A stretch of 64,000 nt of DNA from Novosphingobium decolorationis (lineage in GTDB: Bacteria > Pseudomonadota > Alphaproteobacteria > Sphingomonadales > Sphingomonadaceae). Every line of letters starts with the position of its first letter. Within the stretch, counting starts at the first letter, position 1. The position numbers and the translations under genes were made by a program. This document shows, piece after piece, positions 44,272 to 50,935 of this stretch. Below the pieces are notes generated by a model, which was not told the origin of the DNA, searched no databases, and saw only the letters and a list, made by a program, of their open reading frames with translations. Location: positions 310,001 to 374,000 of the forward strand of contig NZ_CP054856.1 in NCBI RefSeq assembly GCF_018417475.1, written 5' to 3'.

Positions 44272-45179
44272 CGCACGCTCCTGCGGCGGCTCCAGGCCTG
44301 GATGAGGTTGATCACCAGCAGCATGGCGAAAGCTGCCATCAGCATGACGGTGGCGATCGCACCGGCACCGGCGTAGTCGTACTGCTCAAGGTGGGTCACG
44401 ATCAGCAAAGGGGCGATCTCCGAGGTGAAGGGCATGTTCCCGGCGATGAAGATGACCGAGCCGTACTCACCCAGTCCCCGCGCGAAGGCGAGCGCAAAAC
44501 CGGTCAGGAGCGCGGGCAGAATCTCGGGCAGGATCACCCGGGCAAAGACCTGCACCGGGACTGCGCCCAGCGAGAGCGCCGCTTCCTCGACCTCACGGTC
44601 GAAGTCTTCGAGCACCGGTTCGACCGCGCGCACGATGAAGGGGAGCCCCACGAAAATGAGCGCTAGGGTGATCCCCGCCGGGTTGTAGGCGAGCGGCAGG
44701 CCAAGAGGCGCCGTGACGCGGCCGAGCCAGCCATTGCTCGCGCAGATCGCGGTGAGCGCAATGCCCGCCACCGCGGTCGGGAGCGCGAAGGGCAGGTCGA
44801 CCAGCGCATTCACGAGGCGTCGGCCGGGAAAGGCGTAGCGCACCAGCACCCAGGCGGTCAGCAATCCGAACACCGCGTTGACGCTGGCTGCAATCAGCGA
44901 CGTGCCAAAGCTGATCCGGTAGGCCGCCAGCGCGCGCGCAGAGAAGGCCGCCTCGGCAAATCGTGCCCAGCCCAATCCGGCGCTGGCGAGGAATACCGTA
45001 CTGAGCGGGATCAGAACGATCAGGCACAGCCACAGGAGGGTCAGACCCATGGTCAGCCGGAAGCCGGGCAGGATCGAGCGGGGGCGGAGCCTGGGGCGTG
45101 GCGGCGGTACCCTGTCGGACCGGGCAGGCCGCGTGTGGTGGTCGAGCACCACCGAAGTCGTCATGTCCATGGCCGTCAC
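44268..45179 (-). CDS. cysT: Sulfate ABC importer permease CysT (CysU)
   Basis: A 303-residue permease with a long, basic, Pro-rich cytoplasmic N-terminus (residues 1-38) and about six helices. [15 protein letters not shown] and the EAA loop [23 protein letters not shown], then [18 protein letters not shown], identify CysT. The GTG at 45179 overlaps the binding-protein stop as GTGA; ATG 45170 is an alternative three codons in. Confidence 0.92.
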   Translation of the reverse strand: MTAMDMTTSVVLDHHTRPARSDRVPPPRPRLRPRSILPGFRLTMGLTLLWLCLIVLIPLSTVFLASAGLGWARFAEAAFSARALAAYRISFGTSLIAASVNAVFGLLTAWVLVRYAFPGRRLVNALVDLPFALPTAVAGIALTAICASNGWLGRVTAPLGLPLAYNPAGITLALIFVGLPFIVRAVEPVLEDFDREVEEAALSLGAVPVQVFARVILPEILPALLTGFALAFARGLGEYGSVIFIAGNMPFTSEIAPLLIVTHLEQYDYAGAGAIATVMLMAAFAMLLVINLIQAWSRRRSVR

Positions 45180-46225
45180 CGTCCGCCGGGGGCGTAAATG
45201 CGGTCGAACACTCCGCCATCGGCGAAGAAGCGCTCCTGCGCCGCCTTCCAGCCTCCGAATTGGCCGTCGACGGTCACGAGGTTGAGCGTGGGGAAGTCAT
45301 CCGCATGGCGCTGCGCCACGTTGGTGTCGATCGGGCGATAATGGTTCTGCGCAATGATTTCCTGGGCTTCGGGGGAGTAGAGATAGTCGAGATAAGCCCG
45401 GGCGACCTCTTCGGTGCCATGACGCCGCGCGTTGCCATCGACCACCGCCACGGGGGGCTCCGCAAGGATCGAGAGCGAGGGCGTGACAATGTCGAAGCGA
45501 TCTTCGCCCAGTTCCTTGCGGGCGAGATAGGCCTCGTTCTCCCAGGCCAGCAGGACATCGCCGATGCCGCGCTCCACGAAAGTCGTGGTGGCCCCGCGCG
45601 CGCCGCTATCGAGGACGGGCACGTTGCGATAAAGGCGCTGCACGAACTCCTGCGCTCCCGCATCGCGGCCACCTGCATGCGCTTTTCCGTAGGCCCAGGC
45701 GGCCAGAAAGTTCCAGCGCGCTCCGCCGCTGGTCTTGGGATTGGGCGTGATCACGGCGACGCCCGGCTTCACCAGGTCATTCCAGTCGGCAATGGCCTTG
45801 GGGTTTCCCTTGCGCACGAGGAAGACGATGGTGGAGGCGTAGGGCGTGCTGTTGTGGGGCAGGCGGGCCTGCCAGTTCACCGGCAGCTTGCCGCCGGTGC
45901 GCGCGGCGATCGCGTCGATATCGTAGGCGAGCGCCAGCGTCACCACGTCGGCCGAAAGGCCATCGATTACCGCGCGGGCCTGCTTGCCCGATCCGCCATG
46001 GCTCATCCGGATGGAGACGTCCTTGCCGGTCCTGGCCTTCCAATGCTCTGCGAAACGTGGGTTGAGCGCTTCGTAAAGCTCGCGCGTGGGGTCGTAGGAA
46101 ACGTTCAGAAGTTCGATGGTCTCGCCCGCGGCACCATCACCAGCCTGCGAACAGGCGGACAGGACGAAGGGAGCCAGCAGCAGGACGGCGGCGCGCCGGG
46201 CGCGTGTCCTCAGGGCAGGTTTCAT
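45176..46225 (-). CDS. cysP: Sulfate-binding lipoprotein of the ABC importer
   Basis: A 349-residue periplasmic sulfate/thiosulfate-binding protein. The fold signature starts [20 protein letters not shown] and continues with [16 protein letters not shown] and [18 protein letters not shown], the sulfate-site segments of Sbp/CysP. Unlike the soluble enteric proteins, it carries a lipobox (VLSAC, Cys25), so it is anchored to a membrane. It is the first gene of cysPTWA-yezD. A candidate promoter and dyad operator lie 71-99 bases upstream (46296-46324), and the Rrf2 gene precedes it. Confidence 0.92.
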   Translation of the reverse strand: MKPALRTRARRAAVLLLAPFVLSACSQAGDGAAGETIELLNVSYDPTRELYEALNPRFAEHWKARTGKDVSIRMSHGGSGKQARAVIDGLSADVVTLALAYDIDAIAARTGGKLPVNWQARLPHNSTPYASTIVFLVRKGNPKAIADWNDLVKPGVAVITPNPKTSGGARWNFLAAWAYGKAHAGGRDAGAQEFVQRLYRNVPVLDSGARGATTTFVERGIGDVLLAWENEAYLARKELGEDRFDIVTPSLSILAEPPVAVVDGNARRHGTEEVARAYLDYLYSPEAQEIIAQNHYRPIDTNVAQRHADDFPTLNLVTVDGQFGGWKAAQERFFADGGVFDRIYAPGGR

Positions 46226-46295
46226 TACGCGGTCTCCTGAATGCCTTCCCTCCGCCCGTGTGGACGGAAAAGCGGGAGCGACTCATTACCGCATT

Positions 46296-46324
46296 ATTCC
46301 TATCTGGATGGTAGGGATTGTAAA
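46296..46324 (-). promoter_or_regulatory. Promoter and dyad operator of the sulfate importer operon
   Basis: On the minus strand TTTACA (46324-46319) is followed directly by ATCCCTA-N9-TAGGAAT (46318-46296), an inverted repeat with one mismatch in seven-base arms. The right arm would overlap the -10. This places a repressor site exactly over the promoter. The adjacent Rrf2 protein is the obvious candidate to bind it. Confidence 0.55.
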
Positions 46325-46343
46325 GGCGCAAAAGCGCACGGAC

Positions 46344-46799
46344 TTAGCCAGCCCTGCGCTCCTGTGCGATGAAACCGGGATCCTGGCCTTCGCGCAAGGC
46401 ATCCGCGATCGTGCGCGATTCCAGTACCTGTCGGCTCGCCTCGTAGGAGCGGGCGAGCTCGCGACGGATAATGCACCGGGCCTCGTTCTCGCAGTCCTCG
46501 CAGCGACGGTAAGCGTTGCGTGACAGGCACGGCAGCGGCGCAAGGGGGCCATCGAAAATGCGCAGAACTTCGCCAAAACTGATCGTGTCCGTCGGTCGCA
46601 ACATGACATAGCCCCCCGCCTTGCCTCGGCGGCTTTCCAGGATGCCGGATTTCTTCAGATCGAGCAGGATCTGCTCGAGGAACTTGTGCGGAATCGCGTG
46701 GCTACGGGCGATCTCGGTGCTGGTGATGGCCTCGCCTTCAGGCTGGGCGGCTACGGCAAGAAGGGCACGCAGGGCGTACTTGGCTTTGTTCGAGATCAT
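46344..46799 (-). CDS. Rrf2-family transcription regulator, probable sulfur regulator
   Basis: A 151-residue Rrf2 winged-helix protein: MISNKAKYALRALLAVA, the recognition helix region TEIARSHAIPHKFLEQIL and the wing ILESRRGKAGGYVMLRP are typical. Four Cys lie at about residues 91-109 (PCLSRNAYRRCEDCENEARC), more than in IscR (three) and unlike CymR, so a metal or Fe-S cluster or a thiol switch is possible. The gene sits between an SLC13 permease and the sulfate importer, both on its strand, so control of sulfur uptake is inferred. Confidence 0.87.
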   Translation of the reverse strand: MISNKAKYALRALLAVAAQPEGEAITSTEIARSHAIPHKFLEQILLDLKKSGILESRRGKAGGYVMLRPTDTISFGEVLRIFDGPLAPLPCLSRNAYRRCEDCENEARCIIRRELARSYEASRQVLESRTIADALREGQDPGFIAQERRAG

Positions 46800-46813
46800 G
46801 ACCTGGGTGCAAC

Positions 46814-46836
46814 TTCCCTACAACAGAACTGGACTT
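46814..46836 (-). promoter_or_regulatory. Candidate autoregulatory site upstream of the Rrf2 gene
   Basis: On the minus strand AAGTCCA-N9-TAGGGAA, with the same nine-base spacing and TAGG arm as the site before cysP. It ends 14 bases before the rrf2 ATG. The left arm is a poor match. Confidence 0.35.
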
Positions 46837-46861
46837 TACGCCGCCAAGGGCGCGGATACAA

Positions 46862-48601
46862 CTAGACCATCAGGCCCAACGCAAGCAGCGCGGCAAGACA
46901 GCACAGCGCCAGGAGTGGAGCGCCAAAGCGGGGAAAGTCCCGAAAGCGATAGCCCCCTGCGCCCATCACGACCGCGTTGTTGTGGTGGCCGAACGGCGTC
47001 AGAAAGTCGAGCGAAGTGCCAACCGCGACGGCCATCAGCAGGGGCTCCAGCGCCACGCCCGTGCGCGCGGAGATGCTTGTGGCGATGGGACTGAGCACGA
47101 TCGCGGTCGACACGTTGTCGATGAACGGGGTGATGGCGATGGCCATGAACAGTACCAACGCGATCACTCCGAGCGGCTGTTCGCCGGGGAGCCAGGCGAC
47201 GATGGCGTTGGCGATCACCCGCGCGGCTCCTGTATCTTGCACCGCCAGGCCAAGCGGGATCATGCAGGCGAGCAGGATTACGATCGGCCAGTTCAGCTCT
47301 TGCAACGCGGTGCGCAGGTTGAGGCAGCGGGTCGCGGCGAGGAGGAACACGACCGCGCCAAAGGCGATCTCGGCCGGGATCAGTTCAAAGGCGGAGACGA
47401 GCACGCCGGTCGCAAAGACGCCGACACCCGTCGCCGCACGGGCGTTGAGACGGGGCGGGCGGTGCCGGGACAGGGGCAGGAGCGCGCCCTCGGCCAGGGT
47501 CGTTCCCAGCGCCTCGCGATCGCCCTCAAGGATGAGGACGTCGCCGACCCCAATCTGGAGATCCGCAAAGCGCCCCTCTATCCGGTGGCGTCGGCTCGCG
47601 AGCCCGACCGCGCGGATCGCGTGCTCGGCAAACAGCCCGATGTCGCCGATTCGTGAGCCGAGGAGAAAACTGTCCGGCATGACTACGGCCTCGCTGCGTT
47701 CGGGCGTGGCGGTCCCCTCGTGGCGTTCCGCAGGGGCAAGGGCACCTTCCAGATGGAGCTGGTCGACCAGCGCGAAGTCGGCCTCAAGGAGGAGAATATC
47801 GTCTTGGGCCAAGACGATATCTGCCCGGCGCGCGAAGACGTGGGCACCATTGCGCACGACGCCGTGGACGAGGATGTCGAAGCGGGCTTCCGCGTCCGGC
47901 AGATGCAGGCCCTTCGCCGCAGAACCGTCGGGTACGCGTGCTTCGGTGAGGAAGGAGGCGGGGCCGACATCGTTCCCGGCAGGGGCGTTCGCAGGCGCGC
48001 GCAGCAGGCGTGGGGCGGCGAGAACCAGCCAGACAAGGCCCACTGCCATGACCGGCAAGCCCACTATGGCAAGGCCGAAGAAGCCCATGTTTGCGCCCGT
48101 TTGCGATACCATCCAGTCATTGACGACAAGATTCGCAGGCGTACCCGTGAGGGAACAGGTGCCCCCGAGCAAGGTTGCGAAGGAGAGCGGCATCAGCATG
48201 CGCCCCGGCGGCAGTCCGAGGCGCGCGCAAACCGACAGTGTGACCGGGAAGAAGAGCGCCAGCGCGCCGATGTTGTTCATGACCGTGGAAGCCAGCGCGG
48301 CAAGGCCGCACAGGACGGCGAGGATCGCGGTCTCTCCGTGCACGCGGCTGACGATGCGCCGTGCGAAGGTGTCGATCACACGCGATTGCGCAAGCGCGGC
48401 AACCACGAGCAGGATTTCCGCCACGGTGATGACCGCCGGATTGGAAAATCCGGCGAAGACCGCCTGCACCGGCACGAGGCCCAGTCCGAAGGCGGCGCCG
48501 AGACCGGCCATGGCGACAAGTTCGACGCGAAAGCGCTCGGACGCATAGGCCACGATCATGGCCAGGAGGATGCCCAGGATTGCCCATTGCGCGAACGTCA
48601 T
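46862..48601 (-). CDS. SLC13-type permease with TrkA-C domains (probable sulfate permease)
   Basis: A 579-residue transporter of the divalent-anion:sodium symporter type. Two membrane halves flank a cytoplasmic section of about residues 205-385 with two TrkA-C-like regions (VHGVVRNGAHVFARRADIVLAQDD and DLQIGVGDVLILEGDREAL). Signature stretches include TVMNNIGALALFFPV, GGTCSLTGTPANLVVNDWM and FIDNVSTAIVLSPIA. This layout is shared with SAC1-type sulfate transporters. It is transcribed towards the Rrf2 gene 62 bases away, so a second sulfate uptake route in the same regulon is likely. Confidence 0.86.
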   Translation of the reverse strand: MTFAQWAILGILLAMIVAYASERFRVELVAMAGLGAAFGLGLVPVQAVFAGFSNPAVITVAEILLVVAALAQSRVIDTFARRIVSRVHGETAILAVLCGLAALASTVMNNIGALALFFPVTLSVCARLGLPPGRMLMPLSFATLLGGTCSLTGTPANLVVNDWMVSQTGANMGFFGLAIVGLPVMAVGLVWLVLAAPRLLRAPANAPAGNDVGPASFLTEARVPDGSAAKGLHLPDAEARFDILVHGVVRNGAHVFARRADIVLAQDDILLLEADFALVDQLHLEGALAPAERHEGTATPERSEAVVMPDSFLLGSRIGDIGLFAEHAIRAVGLASRRHRIEGRFADLQIGVGDVLILEGDREALGTTLAEGALLPLSRHRPPRLNARAATGVGVFATGVLVSAFELIPAEIAFGAVVFLLAATRCLNLRTALQELNWPIVILLACMIPLGLAVQDTGAARVIANAIVAWLPGEQPLGVIALVLFMAIAITPFIDNVSTAIVLSPIATSISARTGVALEPLLMAVAVGTSLDFLTPFGHHNNAVVMGAGGYRFRDFPRFGAPLLALCCLAALLALGLMV

Positions 48602-48667
48602 GCCGTATTCTTCCTGATCGAACAGCCTGGCCTGACGCCACCCGGGCGTCGGGGCTGACGGGTTCGC

Positions 48668-48696
48668 CCTATATCCCGATTAATTTAGTAGGCCAA
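48668..48696 (-). promoter_or_regulatory. Candidate promoter of the SLC13 permease with internal dyad
   Basis: On the minus strand TTGGCC (48696-48691), 17 bases, TATAGG (48673-48668). The spacer and borders hold a fourth CCCNA-N9-TAGG element, read on the plus strand as ATCCCGA-N9-TAGGCCA (48673-48695). Confidence 0.4.
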
Positions 48697-48707
48697 ATCT
48701 TTTGGCC
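48691..48707. promoter_or_regulatory. Perfect inverted repeat in the SLC13/Amj divergent region
   Basis: GGCCAAA and TTTGGCC flank TCT. It lies 41 bases before the flippase start and overlaps the -35 of the opposite promoter. An operator is more likely than a terminator, as no T-run follows. Confidence 0.4.
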
Positions 48708-48747
48708 CGTCTATGTAGGCGTCGTCCCCCCATACGAGGCGTGTTTC

Positions 48748-49551
48748 TTGGATCTGCAACTGCTGACGATCTGCTTGCTGACGTTCGCCATCAATTTTGT
48801 TGGAGCGCTGGCCTATGCCGCCCGGATCGCCGGGGTTCGAACGCAGCGAATTGCGCTGGCATTTGCGCTTTTCAACGTCCTTGTGCTGCTCTCGCGTTTG
48901 TCCAACGGCTTTCTCGGGCCGTTCCTTGCCAAGCGAATCGAAAGCGCGCTGCTGGCCGATTCGGGCGATGGGCTGCTTTTCGACTTTCGCCTGGTCCTGG
49001 CTGCGGCAACGGCGGCGAGCGTCCTGGGCACGCTGTTTATTCCGACCGCACAGCGGTGGTTTTCCCGCGCCATCGGTGATTTTCAGCATCACCGATCGGT
49101 TCTGACGCTGGTGAAAGTGGCTGCCTCACCGCGTGGTCTGGCCTTTCTGTGGCGGGCCGGGACGCGCCCCCGTGCCTCACATTTGCGCGGCCTTTGCGGC
49201 CTGCACGGCGTCGGTCTTTCGGTCATTGCGCTCAATGTCCTGGCGCAGGCCTTGCTGGGGGTGGGCGTCCTAGCCTCGCTCTACGCGGGCTATCTGGTCC
49301 CCGAATACCGGGTCACGGCCTCTCAATTGTCGGCCATCGTCAACGGATTTGCGACAATTCTTTTGTTCGTGCTGATTGATCCTCAGCTCTCGGTCATGAC
49401 CGACGATGTCGTGTCCGGAAGTGTCGGAGAGGGCGTTTTCCGGCGCACCGTGGTCCTGCTCGCCTTAAGCCGAGTCTGTGGGACGGTGCTGGCACAGGTG
49501 CTTTTCGTACCGGCGGCGTGGTTGGTGGTGGCCTGCGCGCACCTCATGTGA
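48748..49551 (+). CDS. amj: Amj-type lipid II flippase (DUF2837)
   Basis: A 267-residue polytopic membrane protein with about six helices. The N-terminus (LQLLTICLLTFAINFVGALAY, ARIAGVRTQRIALAFALFN and VLLSRLSN) and the C-terminal part (GVLASLYAGYLVPEYRVTASQ, IVNGFATILLFVLIDPQLSVMTD, RVCGTVLAQVLFVPAAW) match the Amj family as I recall it from Bacillus subtilis, where Amj flips lipid II as an alternative to MurJ. TTG start at 48748, with GAGG eight bases upstream. It is monocistronic. Whether a MurJ is also encoded in this genome cannot be seen. The assignment rests on remembered family sequence. Confidence 0.82.
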   Translation: MDLQLLTICLLTFAINFVGALAYAARIAGVRTQRIALAFALFNVLVLLSRLSNGFLGPFLAKRIESALLADSGDGLLFDFRLVLAAATAASVLGTLFIPTAQRWFSRAIGDFQHHRSVLTLVKVAASPRGLAFLWRAGTRPRASHLRGLCGLHGVGLSVIALNVLAQALLGVGVLASLYAGYLVPEYRVTASQLSAIVNGFATILLFVLIDPQLSVMTDDVVSGSVGEGVFRRTVVLLALSRVCGTVLAQVLFVPAAWLVVACAHLM

Positions 49552-49591
49552 GGGCCAGTGAGGCGTTCGCGCGCCCGCCATCCTGATCGGC

Positions 49592-49622
49592 TTGACATTA
49601 TCCCCACTTAATGAGTAGGGTT
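49592..49622 (+). promoter_or_regulatory. Candidate promoter with CCCNA-N9-TAGG dyad
   Basis: TTGACA (49592-49597) is followed two bases later by ATCCCCA-N9-TAGGGTT (49600-49622). TAGGGT at spacing 18 could be the -10. The arrangement copies the cysP promoter on the other strand. The rest of the 238-base gap up to 49789 shows nothing else definite. Confidence 0.45.
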
Positions 49623-49789
49623 TAAATCTGCAAAGGGCGATTGGCCGGGACGCCCTCGATTTCTCCCGGCTCGCGGCATTTGATCGGGAAGCAGCTTGCT
49701 CCGCGTTACCAACCGCTAAAGCGCGCGATGCTCGGGCGACAACGCCAGGCCTCGTGTTCCCCTCACGTCCCAAATCTTGAGGTGATACG

Positions 49790-50062
49790 ATGCAATGCAC
49801 GTTCAGATCCCTTCATACCTCGCGGCAGCACACCCGCCGTCGCGCCGCCGTCCCTCGTATACGGCAGGCAGGCTCGATCCACTTTGGTCCTGGTCCCCAT
49901 GCCGCCGCGTCACGGCTGCAGGAGGCGGGGACTTTCCTGCACGCAGACCCGATTGCGCGCATGGAGCCTGGCCCCTTTTTTCGCGGCCTCGCTCTGGCCC
50001 TGCCGATTTCGCTGACAGCCTGGGCCGCGCTGGGCCTAGTCCTTTACGCGGCAGGCTCATGA
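49790..50062 (+). CDS. Small C-terminally anchored membrane protein (hypothetical)
   Basis: A possible 90-residue protein with a basic N-terminus and one hydrophobic helix at the end (residues 66-88, FRGLALALPISLTAWAALGL). GAGGTGA lies four bases before ATG 49790. Its stop overlaps a potential ATG of the following hydrolase (ATGA), which supports it being real. I do not recognise it. The Arg-rich N-terminus resembles that of a non-coding frame, so it could be spurious. Confidence 0.5.
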   Translation: MQCTFRSLHTSRQHTRRRAAVPRIRQAGSIHFGPGPHAAASRLQEAGTFLHADPIARMEPGPFFRGLALALPISLTAWAALGLVLYAAGS

Positions 50063-50073
50063 GGAGAAGGGCC

Positions 50074-50724
50074 ATGAACGATCTTGCAAATGCGGCCTTG
50101 GCGCCTGCTCTGCTTACCGTGCCGGGCATCGACAACAGCGGCCCCGGCCACTGGCAAACCATCTGGGAGCGCGAGGATGCGGCCTGCCGACGCGTTCAAC
50201 TGGGAGCCTGGAATGCGCCCGGCCGGGAGGCCTGGGTGAGCCGCCTCAACAGCGCCATTGCCGCCGCGACACGGCCGGTCATCCTGATCGCCCATTCACT
50301 GGGCTGCCACGCCGTGGGCTGGTGGAATGCGGCTGAACCGGAACTGCTGTCTCGCGTGGCAGGCGCCTTGCTCGTCGCCCCGCCCGACGTCGAGTATGCT
50401 CCGATCGATCCACGGCTCCGCCCCTTCGGCCCGGTTGTCCGCAAGCGTCTCGCCTTTCCCGCGTTGCTCGTAGCAAGCCGAAATGATCCGTATGCCAGCT
50501 ATGGCCATGCCCGGCGGATGGCTCGGATCTGGGGGGCGCGTATGGTCGATGCGGGGCCGATGGGGCATATCAATGCGGCCTCGGGCCTGCGCGATTGGCC
50601 TTACGGCAAGTACCTCGTCCAGAGCCTGATCGCGGCAGTAACGCCCCCGCCGCGCCCCCTGCTGGAGGCCGGCGCGCTGGCCACGTTGCTGGGGCAGGGT
50701 GAGGCCCCGCGCTCGCCACGCTGA
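50074..50724 (+). CDS. RBBP9/YdeN-family alpha/beta hydrolase
   Basis: A 216-residue serine hydrolase. The opening VPGIDNSGPGHWQTIWE is the family hallmark; the nucleophile lies in LIAHSLGCHAVGWW, the Asp in ASRNDPYASYGHARR and the His in GPMGHINAASGL. There is no signal peptide. Substrates of bacterial members are unknown. ATG 50074 is preferred over ATG 50059 because of the GGAGAAGG at 50062-50070. It is followed by a structured non-coding stretch and a TonB receptor, and lies downstream of a promoter with the putative sulfur dyad. Confidence 0.85.
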   Translation: MNDLANAALAPALLTVPGIDNSGPGHWQTIWEREDAACRRVQLGAWNAPGREAWVSRLNSAIAAATRPVILIAHSLGCHAVGWWNAAEPELLSRVAGALLVAPPDVEYAPIDPRLRPFGPVVRKRLAFPALLVASRNDPYASYGHARRMARIWGARMVDAGPMGHINAASGLRDWPYGKYLVQSLIAAVTPPPRPLLEAGALATLLGQGEAPRSPR

Positions 50725-50736
50725 TATCTGGCATCA

Positions 50737-50862
50737 CGTCCGGGATGCCGGAGGCATCCGGACGCAGTACAAATTCTCCGAGGGGAGGTGGGAGAGTGCA
50801 CGGGCACATCCTGTCTCCCGCACGGCTGCCAGGGCGCCCGCAAGCGTGCGGGCGCGGCTTTT
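50737..50862 (+). ncRNA. Structured region with three hairpins ending in a terminator-like stem
   Basis: Hairpin 1: CGTCCGG-G-ATGCC / GGCAT-CCGGACG (50737-50764). Hairpin 2: GGGAGA / TCTCCC (50790-50795, 50814-50819) enclosing GTGC / GCAC. Hairpin 3: GCGCCCGC / GCGGGCGC (50834-50855) followed by GGCTTTT, a proper intrinsic terminator. It may simply end the hydrolase transcript, or be the leader of the TonB receptor gene (start 50936). I could not match it to the cobalamin, TPP, glycine or SAM patterns I know. Confidence 0.4.
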
Positions 50863-50935
50863 CCAGAACACGATCAATGGCCTCGATCGCGCAGACCGGA
50901 CCACCGGATGCAGGGCACACTTCATGAGGGACCCA

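Noticed and set aside
50725..50935. Cobalamin riboswitch before the TonB receptor
   Set aside because: No B12-box or the other conserved sections were seen. The stems do not fit the cobalamin layout.
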